Assembly: GCA_035628875.1 (NCBI GenBank)
Contig: DASPIZ010000060.1
Location: 17,754 to 81,753, forward strand
Length of the DNA: 64,000 nt
Direction: 5' to 3'
DNA from: Ohtaekwangia sp035628875
GTDB taxonomy: Bacteria > Bacteroidota > Bacteroidia > Cytophagales > Cyclobacteriaceae
Part shown: positions 54,710-63,501 of the stretch, piece after piece
Layout of the letters: every line of letters starts with the position of its first letter
Position numbering within the stretch: position 1 is the stretch's first letter
Translations under genes and position numbers: made by a program
Notes under the pieces: model-generated
Told to the model about the DNA's origin: nothing
The model's database searches: none
What the model saw: the letters and a program-made list of their open reading frames with translations, nothing else

Positions 54710-54823
54710 GGCTTATAACTTTAGCATCTAAGTTAAGAATGCCAGGCAAGTATTTAAAATGCATTAAAAGACTTATATGATAGAATATCGGTAGGAACCG
54801 GCGTTTGATCCCAAACCGGTCTA

Positions 54824-57538
54824 TTACAGGTTATCCATAAAAGGTTTTCTCCGCTCCAGTTTCAGATCCTGTAAAATGGATGCTTTTACGGCAATGGTAA
54901 AATTATAAGATTGGAATCGTCCGAAGGGTACCCAATTCAAACGCATGGTCCAGCAGTGCAAATCCCGTGAAATTCCCAGGTTGGTTTGTGTAAACTCTTT
55001 CGTTTCAAAATGATAACCGGAAGCATACGTGATTTTCCAGCTTGCTGATAAGCTAATATCACCCGACATCTGCAGGGTTTGAACGACCCGTGGCTTTGAT
55101 TCAAGAGGATGAGAGTAACTCAGGTTATAACTTAAATTCAAACTCCAGGGAATTTCAAAATCAACATAAGCATCCGGATTTCTGATCAGGAATTCTTTTT
55201 CTTGTTCAGGCAGATCAGACTGTGCGATTTTTTCCCGACTCATATTCTCTTTATTCCTCGCTTTTGGATTCAGGTTTGTGCTTAGCGCAAGGGTTGCATT
55301 GGTTATCTTTCCAATCTTACCGTTTTTCCATACCAATACACTTTCCCTTCTTTCATCTTCTATTCCAGTTTCAGGGTCTATTGTTGTAACGTAAGCATAT
55401 GGGTCGAGTGTAGCCGACAAATTCATGTTGATGAGATTGTCGAGAATATTAGTGTTTGCAGCAATGCTGATGGGCGCGAGATTGAATGAATCTGCCATCA
55501 GATCATAACTTGTATTAAACGACAGGTTGTTGAGGATCATTACCTTCCGCGCAATTGAATCCTCCGGAGCTTTTACTTTCATCTCCACGTTGTTTCCCAA
55601 ACCGATTCCGATCCGGCTGCTTTCGCCAGAGGCACTCGAACCGCCATAGAGTGAACCATCATGACGTGACTTATAGATCACTTTTCCGGGATTGTTTTGG
55701 TCCGGAATTTCCTGAAAGTAGTTATCATTCTTTGTAAAGTCCGGTGTATACCCAAACGAAATAGACGGGTTCATGGTGTGACGGATCGCTTTTAGCTTTC
55801 GGTTTGGATTTTTCACCAGGTACATTCCGTATAACCGCGTAGTAAGGCCTGTGCTGAAGGAATAATTCGCGATCCTGTTAAATCCTTTGATCGTATCGGT
55901 CTTTACGAGCGTACCCACTTCATTGTATCCCCATTCAAAAGATTCAGCGTACCATTTTTCTTCATAACTCACAGATGGTGATAACGTAAAATGTTTGAAG
56001 GCTTTCATGGAAAATGAAACTGGTATGGAGTGTCGCATGCCCTTTCTGCCATTCGCTATAAAAGTAGAAAGATTATCAAACGTAAACGGGGCAATACTAT
56101 CCTGCCGTGCTGTAGGCGAGAGACGACCCAGGTTATTGGTAATCCTGTTGGAGGCGCTCATGGTATACGCGATGGAAAAATTATCAAAGAACCCTGGCTC
56201 TCCGCCGTCTTTGCGCTGGAACGGATAAATGTTGGTCATGTTCACACTAAGTGAAGGCAACTGAAGGTCTACCACGCGGGTTAAGAGGTCCTGGTTATGA
56301 CTAAGATTCGTTGATATAGAAAAAGGTGTTCCCGCAAAACGTTTGCTGTAAGAAACATTTGACATCAGTTTGGCGGTAATGTTGTTCAAAGACTGGGAGC
56401 TGAAATCGTCTGCAGTCCCATACATCATGTTATTATTTTTGTTGAACGTCGCCGTTGCTGCATTAACAGATCCTGAAAATCTACCGGTACCTTTTGATTG
56501 TGGTGAATGGCTCCAGCTTAACCGGAAATCCTGTGTTACACTATTGGTTTCAATACGATCATCGGTGTCCGGGTTTTTGGAATAGGCAAAGTTCAGATTT
56601 CCGCTGTAGTGATAGCGTTTAAGATAATTGGAGCTTGCATTTAAAGCATGACCACCCTTGGAATAGATATCTCCGGTGAGCGTAAGCTTGATGTACTCGC
56701 TGATATCAAAAAAATACCCGCCACCCCGAAGGTTAAAGCCCCGCCTTTTTTCTTCGCCATACGATGGGAAAATAATTCCCGAAGAACTTTTTCGCTGGGC
56801 GGGAAACATGCCAAACAGGAACCCCGCTGGTAAAGGAATATCATTGAACTCGACGTAGAATGGTCCTGCTACAATTTTATCATCCGGGATTGCTTTTGTC
56901 TTTGTAGCGCGAATCCGGAAATGGGGGTGTTCCAGATTACAGGTTGTATAACTGTTGTGAAGACTCAGGATTTCATTTTTTTCGTTTTTGAAAGCGGCCT
57001 CGCTGGCGAGAAAGCCTTCACCCTGTTGCGTTACTACTTCACTGATCCGTGCGCGCCGCGTTTTGAAATTGTAAACGATGTCTTTGGTTTCATAAAGTTC
57101 CGAACCGTTTTTAAAGATCGGATACCCGACACGCTGACCTAGCGAATCACGTTTTCCATGCGCGGTGAGGGTATTGTTTCCGTAATCGATGAGAATTTCT
57201 TCGGCTTCGAGCTCAATTGCGCCATAGGTGATTTTAGCATTCCCGTATAGCCAGATCATTTTTCCATCGAGACTGGCGCGAATCGAGTCCCGGGCAGTGT
57301 AGTTAATGGTGGTTTCAATATCGCCTTTGGGCGCAACTTTCGTGGTATCACTTTTGTATTGAAGAGAGTCAGACAGGGCGGGAAGATCGGTTTCAGCATG
57401 TAGGGAATCCGTTACTAGCTGTGTAGTATCTTCACGAACGGGTAAAGTTCCTTCCGGCGTACGAACTCCCTTTTCCTGCGCCAACGAAGTCAGCGCAAAG
57501 CCAGTTAATAAGATGAAAAGTAAAAAAAAATATCGCAC
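54824..57538 (-). CDS. LptD/OstA-like outer-membrane assembly protein
   Basis: About 904 residues. A signal peptide (RYFFLLFILLTGFALTSLAQ) is followed by an OstA-like beta-jellyroll (~95-200: KMIWLYGNAKITYGAIELEAEEILIDY, TLTAHGK) and a long antiparallel barrel typical of LptD (MKVKAPEDS, ANTNILDNLINMNLSATL, WSLNLSYNLSYSHP). LptD inserts lipopolysaccharide into the outer leaflet; Bacteroidota versions are divergent. Start choice is uncertain: GTG 57538 leads straight into the signal peptide, while ATG 57622 lengthens the N-terminus and overlaps the divergent amidase gene more. It is divergent from the amidase gene, as often seen in this phylum. Confidence 0.85.
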   Translation of the reverse strand: MRYFFLLFILLTGFALTSLAQEKGVRTPEGTLPVREDTTQLVTDSLHAETDLPALSDSLQYKSDTTKVAPKGDIETTINYTARDSIRASLDGKMIWLYGNAKITYGAIELEAEEILIDYGNNTLTAHGKRDSLGQRVGYPIFKNGSELYETKDIVYNFKTRRARISEVVTQQGEGFLASEAAFKNEKNEILSLHNSYTTCNLEHPHFRIRATKTKAIPDDKIVAGPFYVEFNDIPLPAGFLFGMFPAQRKSSSGIIFPSYGEEKRRGFNLRGGGYFFDISEYIKLTLTGDIYSKGGHALNASSNYLKRYHYSGNLNFAYSKNPDTDDRIETNSVTQDFRLSWSHSPQSKGTGRFSGSVNAATATFNKNNNMMYGTADDFSSQSLNNITAKLMSNVSYSKRFAGTPFSISTNLSHNQDLLTRVVDLQLPSLSVNMTNIYPFQRKDGGEPGFFDNFSIAYTMSASNRITNNLGRLSPTARQDSIAPFTFDNLSTFIANGRKGMRHSIPVSFSMKAFKHFTLSPSVSYEEKWYAESFEWGYNEVGTLVKTDTIKGFNRIANYSFSTGLTTRLYGMYLVKNPNRKLKAIRHTMNPSISFGYTPDFTKNDNYFQEIPDQNNPGKVIYKSRHDGSLYGGSSASGESSRIGIGLGNNVEMKVKAPEDSIARKVMILNNLSFNTSYDLMADSFNLAPISIAANTNILDNLINMNLSATLDPYAYVTTIDPETGIEDERRESVLVWKNGKIGKITNATLALSTNLNPKARNKENMSREKIAQSDLPEQEKEFLIRNPDAYVDFEIPWSLNLSYNLSYSHPLESKPRVVQTLQMSGDISLSASWKITYASGYHFETKEFTQTNLGISRDLHCWTMRLNWVPFGRFQSYNFTIAVKASILQDLKLERRKPFMDNL

Positions 57539-57632
57539 AGGTTCCAGCGTAAAAATCAGTTCTTTAGCTTTCAATAAAAATTTTACAATTTTGCGTAAAG
57601 TTATTCCAAATACTTTGAACATTGTAAGGCCA

Positions 57633-58430
57633 GTGAGGAATATCGGATTAACAGGACTTTTTTTAGCAATAACCTTGCTAAACTCATCGAGCACCTTTTC
57701 ACCCCTTGATTTCAAGGTGGATGTGGTGGTAATTGACGCGGGCCATGGCGGCAAAGATCACGGTACGAGTGGAAAAATCGTAAAAGAAAAGGACGTTGCG
57801 CTGAAGATCGCGTTAAAAGTTGGTCATTATATAGAAGAAAATGTACCGGGCGTAAAAGTAATCTACACCCGGGACGATGATCGTTATATTCCGCTGGATG
57901 AAAGGGCAGAGATTGCGAACCGGGCCAAAGCCGATCTTTTTATTTGTATTCACGCTAACTCTAACGGGAATACCAGGGCTTTCGGAACGGAAACTTTTGT
58001 CATGGGACTTCACAAGGACGAAGGAAATCTGTCGGTCGCTAAACGCGAAAACTCTGTAATCCTGCTCGACGAAAATTATCACGAACGGTATGAAGGTTTC
58101 GATCCCAACAGTCCGGAGTCCTATATTCTGTTTACGCTCACACAGAGTGCTTATCAATCCAGTAGTTTAAGTTTTGCCAAAAAGGTAGAAGACCAGTTTA
58201 AAAACAGGGTCGGTCGCGTCAGCCGGGGTGTAAAGCAGGCTGGTTTCCTGGTATTGTGGAAAACCACGATGCCTAGCGTATTGATTGAAACCGGGTTTCT
58301 TTCCAATTCTCCTGAAGAAAAATTCCTGGCAGGAAATCATGGTCAGGAATTAATCGCGTCAGGCATTTATCGCGCTTTTAAAGAGTATAAAGCTGAGGTG
58401 GAATCAATCAACGGAAGTGTTGATCCTTAA
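57633..58430 (+). CDS. N-acetylmuramoyl-L-alanine amidase (amidase_3)
   Basis: About 265 residues. A signal peptide (RNIGLTGLFLAITLLNSSSTFS) is followed by a zinc amidase_3 catalytic domain: VVVIDAGHGGKDHGTSG (first His ligand), PLDERAEIANRAKADLFICIHAN (second His), and PSVLIETGFLSN (catalytic Glu). It removes stem peptides from peptidoglycan strands, e.g. in daughter cell separation. GTG 57633 gives a clean signal peptide; TTG 57615 and ATG 57513 are alternatives, the latter overlapping the divergent LptD-like start. The MCE gene follows 135 bp downstream. Confidence 0.9.
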   Translation: MRNIGLTGLFLAITLLNSSSTFSPLDFKVDVVVIDAGHGGKDHGTSGKIVKEKDVALKIALKVGHYIEENVPGVKVIYTRDDDRYIPLDERAEIANRAKADLFICIHANSNGNTRAFGTETFVMGLHKDEGNLSVAKRENSVILLDENYHERYEGFDPNSPESYILFTLTQSAYQSSSLSFAKKVEDQFKNRVGRVSRGVKQAGFLVLWKTTMPSVLIETGFLSNSPEEKFLAGNHGQELIASGIYRAFKEYKAEVESINGSVDP

Positions 58431-58565
58431 ACGTTTAGGCTTACGATCAAACCGTTACATAAATCATTTTTTTAATACTCTCAGACTATCCGTTATATTT
58501 ACCGGCAACAAGCTATGAGTTTGATACACCAGGTATTTACACTCTAAGTTCAACATCATTAAAGC

Positions 58566-59504
58566 ATGAGCTTATCTAAAGAATTCAAGGTTGGCCTTTT
58601 CATGATCATCGCCATTACTTTATTGTATTTTGGTTTTAATTTCCTTAAAGGCATTGATTTCTTTTCCACGAGTAATAAATACTATGCGATCTATACTAAC
58701 GTGGATAAACTTACGGAATCAAACCAGATCTTTCTGAATGGTCTGGCTGTTGGACGCGTGAGTGATATTACCATTGAACAACGAAAGAACAGGGTGATTG
58801 TCGAACTTGATATTGATTCTGAAATTGAAGTCACCAATAATTCGACAGCGATCTTAAACGGTGAACTTTTAGGGGGAAGGTTTATCCAATTAAATATCAA
58901 ATCGGGTCGGAAACTTGAGGCGAAAGACACAATACAGGCAGAAGTTGCTAAGGGGTTAATGGATTTTTTTACAGAGAATGCGGAACCGGTCGCGGATAAC
59001 CTTCAAACGACGATCAAAAAATTAAATGAAATCCTGGATAACCTGGCGCTTAATACCAAACGTCTCGACACTGTTTTCAAAGGGCTTCAACCGACGCCAG
59101 GGATACTGAACAAAACACTAAATTCAGCCAACGCCAACATTGCAGAACTTTCCACCAGTTTTAAATCCGTAGCAGGTAATCTTAACAGCAGCCTTGATGA
59201 ATTGAAACCAACGCTGGTTAATTTCCAAACGTTATCCGATTCACTAAAACGTATGGAATTCAATGGCACATTGGAGAAGGCACAAAAGAGTCTTACTCAA
59301 CTGAACCAAACGCTAGCGCGACTGAATAGTGGCGATAACACCATGAGTAAGCTGATCACGGAAGACACCCTTTATAATTCGCTCAATAAAACATTAAAGT
59401 CCATCGACTCACTGGCCACTCACTTCAACGAATACCCAAGGCATTTCCTTGCGCCCCTTGGCAAGAGCCGGAAAAAAATAGAACGGGAATTAAAGAAGGA
59501 TTGA
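58566..59504 (+). CDS. MCE/MlaD-family lipid transport protein
   Basis: A 312-residue protein anchored by one N-terminal helix (VGLFMIIAITLLYFGFNFL). The MCE domain lies at ~35-120 (YAIYTNVDKLTESNQIFLNGLAVGRV, ILNGELLGGRFIQLNI). The rest is a long helical region with heptad-like repeats (LNEILDNLALNTKRLDTVF, LNKTLNSANANIAELS). MCE proteins form hexameric rings or tubes that carry phospholipids between membranes, as MlaD. No mla ATPase or permease gene is adjacent. The amidase-MCE neighbourhood appears conserved in this phylum by memory only. Confidence 0.88.
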   Translation: MSLSKEFKVGLFMIIAITLLYFGFNFLKGIDFFSTSNKYYAIYTNVDKLTESNQIFLNGLAVGRVSDITIEQRKNRVIVELDIDSEIEVTNNSTAILNGELLGGRFIQLNIKSGRKLEAKDTIQAEVAKGLMDFFTENAEPVADNLQTTIKKLNEILDNLALNTKRLDTVFKGLQPTPGILNKTLNSANANIAELSTSFKSVAGNLNSSLDELKPTLVNFQTLSDSLKRMEFNGTLEKAQKSLTQLNQTLARLNSGDNTMSKLITEDTLYNSLNKTLKSIDSLATHFNEYPRHFLAPLGKSRKKIERELKKD

Positions 59505-59691
59505 TTTGTTCCCCTCAAGTTGGAAATAAAGTTGTGTGTTGCGGCCTTCAGGGAACTAAAGGGTGCGCGTTGCGAGAGAGACAATACGCCAGTTTTGGTA
59601 TAATCTTGCCCTCGAGGAAACATCATGCAGTTGAAACTACAATGTAGTGGTGTTCCAATTTTAATAAACTCAAAAAAACATCTAGTGGAAA

Positions 59692-60053
59692 CATTGCCTA
59701 ATGTGAAACCACTATTGCGTTTGCTCCCTTTAGTTATTAACAGGGCCTGAGGTGGAGTTGCAACACGCTAAGGTTTGTATAACCCCTGGCCCCTAAAGGG
59801 TAAAGATCATGTAATGTGAATACACGCGTGCGTTAGGCCCTTCAGGGATAAAAGGGGTGTGTGGTTGGCAAGGTAGCACCTGCAGCTTTGTATAGCCCCC
59901 TGGCCCTTAAAGTTGAACATTGCCTAATGTGAATATACTAGTGCGTTTGCTCCCTTTGGTTTATTAACAGGGTGTGCGGTGGAGTTGCAATACGAAAGTT
60001 CGTGTAACCCCTGGCCCCTAAAGGGGAAACATTACGTAATGTAAATAAATGCG
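59692..60053. repeat. Tandem array of ~112-bp units (three full, one partial)
   Basis: Units begin at 59692, 59808, 59918 and 60030 with a CATTGCCTAATGTGAA-like start, then TGCGTTTGCTCCCTTT or TGCGTTAGGCCCTTCAGG. They end with CCCCTGGCCCCTAAAGGG, which can fold back on itself. Units 1 and 3 are the most alike; unit 2 diverges in the middle; unit 4 stops after ~24 bp. A related fragment lies at ~59540-59575. The array occupies most of the 650-bp spacer before the carboxylase gene. I see no ORF in it. Confidence 0.82.
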
Positions 60054-60158
60054 AACCCACCTTCACAGCAAACATCTTTAGGCATGAATTATTGATTTGA
60101 AAATTTGTTGGAGTTCCCCGGCAATAATGTAATCTTTAACAGGTACAACCCGCTATAT

Positions 60159-61790
60159 ATGAGCAAGGATTTATCTTTTACTAAAAACGAAGACCAGTAT
60201 AAGCAGCTTGTCGACCAACTTCTGCGTAAAGCAAATAAAATAAAATCCGGGGGAGGTCAAAAAAAGATTGAAGCACAACACCAAAAGGGAAAACTCACTG
60301 CACGCGAACGCATTAAGTACCTGACTGATGATGAATCTCCGTTCCTTGAGATCGGGTTGTTTGCCGGCGACGGTATGTACGCGGAACATGGGGGATGCCC
60401 ATCAGGCGGTGTCGTTACCGGCTTAGGATACATTAAAAAAAGATTGTGTGTTATTGTGGCCAACGATGCCACGGTAAAGGCCGGTGCCTGGTTTCCCATC
60501 ACGGCGAAAAAAAATCTACGTGCACAGGAAATTGCCATGGAGAATCACTTACCTGTTGTTTACCTCGTGGACAGTGCCGGTGTTTTTCTTCCCATGCAGG
60601 ACGAGATCTTCCCGGATAAAGAACATTTCGGAAGACAATTCAGAAATAATGCAAAGATGTCGGCCATGGGCATTGTACAGATCGCAGCAATCATGGGAAG
60701 TTGTGTTGCTGGGGGTGCCTATCTCCCGATCATGTCGGATGAGGCGATGATCGTGGACAAAACCGGTTCTATTTTTCTCGCCGGTTCATATCTTGTTAAG
60801 GCTGCCATTGGAGAAGTGATCGACAACGAAACGTTGGGTGGTGCTTCAACCCATTGTGAAATTTCAGGCGTCACTGACAATAAATTTCCAAATGATGAAA
60901 CTTGTCTCGATTACATTAGGTCGCTCTTTGATAAGATTGGTAATCAACAGTCCGCGGGATTTAATCGTGTTGTCCCAAAGCTTCCCGCGAACGAAGCGAA
61001 AGAACTTTATGGATTGTTACCTGTAGACCGTGTGAAGCCTTATGATATGATGGATGTAATCACGAGGCTTGTCGACGAAGGGTCATTCGATGAATATAAA
61101 TCCCTCTATGGAAAAACATTAGTATGTGGTACAGCACGTATTGATGGGTGGGCTGTTGGCGTCGTTGCTAATCAACGAAAAGTTGTAAAGAATAACAAGG
61201 GAGAAATGCAGATGGGCGGAGTAATCTATTCCGATGCAGCAGATAAAACGGCGCGTTTTATTATGAATTGTAACCAAAGAAAAATTCCATTGGTATTTCT
61301 TCAGGATGTTAGTGGTTTTATGGTGGGAAGCAAAGCTGAGCATGGTGGCATTATCAAAGATGGTGCGAAGATGGTGAACGCGATGGCAAACTCAACTGTG
61401 CCAAAGTTCACAATCATCGTTGGTAATTCGTATGGCGCCGGAAATTATGCGATGTGTGGAAAGGCGTATGATCCGCGGTTAATTTTTGCGTGGCCCACCG
61501 CACAAATTGCTGTAATGAGTGGCGGGGCAGCTGCTAAAACATTGTTGCAAATTCGGGTGAGTACCCTGAAGGCACAGGGTAAAGAAATTACCGAAGAAGA
61601 GGAAAATCAATTGCAAAAAGAAATCACCGACAAATACAACGAAGAGTTGAGTCCTTATTACGCCGCGTCGCGATTGTGGGTTGACGATGTAATCGATCCG
61701 GTTGATACACGCCAGGCAATATCAATGGGTATTGAAGCAGCGAATCATGCACCCATAGAAAAGTTTAATGTCGGCGTGATTCAGACATAG
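60159..61790 (+). CDS. Acyl-CoA carboxylase, carboxyltransferase (beta) subunit
   Basis: A 543-residue carboxyltransferase of the propionyl-/methylcrotonyl-CoA carboxylase family. The N half has KLTARERIKYLTDD, GLGYIKKRLCVIVANDATV and VYLVDSAGVFLP. The C half has VVANQRKVVKNNKGEMQMGG, PLVFLQDVSGFMVG and SYGAGNYAMCGKAYDPRLIF, ending FAWPTAQIAVMSGGAAAKT. It transfers carboxyl from biotin to an acyl-CoA. The alpha (biotin carboxylase) gene is not in the window. The motif set looks closest to methylcrotonyl-CoA carboxylase, but the substrate is not certain. ATG 60159 (MSKDLSF) is used; a TTG at 60105 is less likely. Confidence 0.92.
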   Translation: MSKDLSFTKNEDQYKQLVDQLLRKANKIKSGGGQKKIEAQHQKGKLTARERIKYLTDDESPFLEIGLFAGDGMYAEHGGCPSGGVVTGLGYIKKRLCVIVANDATVKAGAWFPITAKKNLRAQEIAMENHLPVVYLVDSAGVFLPMQDEIFPDKEHFGRQFRNNAKMSAMGIVQIAAIMGSCVAGGAYLPIMSDEAMIVDKTGSIFLAGSYLVKAAIGEVIDNETLGGASTHCEISGVTDNKFPNDETCLDYIRSLFDKIGNQQSAGFNRVVPKLPANEAKELYGLLPVDRVKPYDMMDVITRLVDEGSFDEYKSLYGKTLVCGTARIDGWAVGVVANQRKVVKNNKGEMQMGGVIYSDAADKTARFIMNCNQRKIPLVFLQDVSGFMVGSKAEHGGIIKDGAKMVNAMANSTVPKFTIIVGNSYGAGNYAMCGKAYDPRLIFAWPTAQIAVMSGGAAAKTLLQIRVSTLKAQGKEITEEEENQLQKEITDKYNEELSPYYAASRLWVDDVIDPVDTRQAISMGIEAANHAPIEKFNVGVIQT

Positions 61791-61828
61791 TATTTGGTTT
61801 TGAATACTTCAGTGTTTTTCGAACAGCC

Positions 61829-62076
61829 TTAAGCTACAGGCTGCAAGCGTCAAGGTGATTTAGAAAATTTTTTGTGTTTTGTGAATAGCTGCGAGCCTCG
61901 AGTTTGTTTGACTGGTAATGTAGCTGTTACCATTCCTGTCTTACGGGTGAGATCCAAGATAACCTCAAACCTCAAACTTCAAACAATTGGCACAAGCCAT
62001 TCGTTACCGAAAACCAACCTTGAACTTTCAATTATGAACTTTGAACCTTCCACTTTGAACCTTAAACTTAAAATAA
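61829..62076. repeat. Dispersed modular repeat, copy A3
   Basis: The 317-bp spacer between the carboxylase and the SirB1-like gene. It has a GCTACAGGCTGCAAG element, GCTGCGAGCCTCGAGTTTG (~61889), a CCTCAAACCTCAAACTTC run (~61965), the linker CAATTGGCACAAGCCATTCG and CGAAAACCAACC, then ATGAACTTTGAACC units. Module order is the same as in A1 and A2; this is the shortest copy. There is no coding potential. Confidence 0.78.
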
Positions 62077-62107
62077 TATCTTTCCATTTAAACAAGGTGC
62101 AGGGCTG

Positions 62108-62980
62108 ATGGATCCATTTTATTCGATGAAAGAAACTGAACTAAAGGCACTGGTGTCATTGCTGGACGATGAGGACGCGCAGATCATATCTCACGTAGAG
62201 GAAAAAATTCTTTCTTTAGGTACAAGCATTATTCCCTTTCTGGAACAGGAATGGGAACATAATTTTAATTCAAAAGTTCAACAGCGCATTGAAGAATTAA
62301 TTCACACGCTGCAATTTGAATTACTGAAAGAACGGATTAAGGAATGGTACGAATCTAAAGATCAGGATCTGATCACTGGCATGTGGCTCATCGCGACATA
62401 TCAATATCCGGATCTTGAATTACTCAAGCTGAAGCAGGATCTCGAACAGATCTATTATGAAACATGGCTTGAATTTAAACCTGATCTTTATCCCTTTGAT
62501 CAAATCAAGATTATCAACAGTGTAATATTTAACAAGCTTAAGTTTTCAGCGAATACAAAAAATTTTCACTCTCCCGGAAACTCCATGATCAATGTTGTGC
62601 TTGAATCGCGTAAAGGTAATCCGATCACACTATGCATAATATATATGCTCGTTGCGCAAAAACTGAAACTTCCGGTGCATGGTGTAAACCTGCCCAATCT
62701 TTTTGTGCTTACTTATAAGAACGAGAGCCATGCGCAATTTTACATCAACGCTTTTAATAAAGGATTAATTTTTTCTCGTCAGGATATCGAGAATTACATT
62801 AATGAACTTCATCTTGCTCCGCAGGCTTCCTTCTTCGAACCTTGTGCAAGTCTTGAAATCGTTAGAAGAGTATTTCGAAATCTCATCATGTCATTTGATA
62901 AGATGGGCGAGCATGCCAAGGCGGAAGAGGTAAAAGAGTTACTCCTGATCATAGCCGATGGTGCAGATCTGGGAGTCTAA
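62108..62980 (+). CDS. SirB1/transglutaminase-like protein
   Basis: A 290-residue protein with a helical N-terminal part (~1-115) and a SirB1_N/transglutaminase-like core. PGNSMINVVLESRKGNPITLC (Cys176) and ESHAQFYINAFNKG (His208) are the core motifs. The place normally taken by the catalytic-triad Asp (usual form DPFNGG) reads NAFNKG, i.e. Asn at ~214, so enzymatic activity is doubtful. In E. coli the related SirB1/YchA has no established activity. It sits between two A-family repeat copies (A3, A4) and appears monocistronic. Confidence 0.82.
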   Translation: MDPFYSMKETELKALVSLLDDEDAQIISHVEEKILSLGTSIIPFLEQEWEHNFNSKVQQRIEELIHTLQFELLKERIKEWYESKDQDLITGMWLIATYQYPDLELLKLKQDLEQIYYETWLEFKPDLYPFDQIKIINSVIFNKLKFSANTKNFHSPGNSMINVVLESRKGNPITLCIIYMLVAQKLKLPVHGVNLPNLFVLTYKNESHAQFYINAFNKGLIFSRQDIENYINELHLAPQASFFEPCASLEIVRRVFRNLIMSFDKMGEHAKAEEVKELLLIIADGADLGV

Positions 62981-62982
62981 GA

Positions 62983-63428
62983 GGTTCAACGTTTAAAGTT
63001 CATGGTTCAAAGTTTGGAGCGGTTTTCCAGACATGAGATTGCGATCTCTTTGGAGGAGAAGCCACGAGCTGTGAGCTCCGAGCTGCGAGGTTGTTTAAGT
63101 CAATAACTTATGTGTTATCAACAACTCCCGTGTTTCCTGGGCTTTCTCTTACGAGTCATTTCTTCCGCTGTTCCGGGAGATCCTCTGCATGTTTATGCCG
63201 GGGCACAAACGCATCAGGATGACGGTAACGAGGGGGAGGCATACCGGCAACTTAACTTGATCAACGCTGAACCCTGAAACGAGAACTCAAACCTCAGACT
63301 TCAAACTTCAAGGTTCAGGATTGCCATTTGATGGGATTGCGATAATTTTGAAGATGTTAAATCGATGTCCGAAAATCGTCATTGGCCTAGCTAACTTTGA
63401 ACTTTAAACCTTAAACTTTGAACTTTGT
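62983..63428. repeat. Dispersed modular repeat, copy A4 (with inverted arms)
   Basis: Fills most of the 521-bp spacer. At its left end (62983-63017) the ATGAACTTTGAACC module occurs inverted (GGTTCAACG..AAAGTTCATGG). Then come GCCACGAGCTGTGAGCTCCG (~63062), a TAACTTATGTGTT element (~63106), a GCATCAGGATGACGGTAACG element (~63210, matching 23882 in A1), CTCAAACCTCAGACTTCAAA (~63284), and forward TTTGAACTTTAAACC units at 63396-63428. The opposite end arms give the copy a loosely inverted-repeat border. Confidence 0.78.
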
Positions 63429-63501
63429 ATGTAAGGTGAAAGAGGTTTATCCAATTTTTATGAACGGAAGTATGCTTAACTTTAAGCTTTATTATCGTAT
63501 C

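Noticed and set aside
54793..54825. Terminator after the LptD/OstA-like gene
   Set aside because: ACCGG...CCGGT arms exist, but the stem is bulged and no T-tract follows on the minus strand.
59505..60158. Riboswitch or small gene upstream of the carboxylase gene
   Set aside because: The region is a tandem array; no known riboswitch core was recognised and no start-to-stop frame persists through the units.
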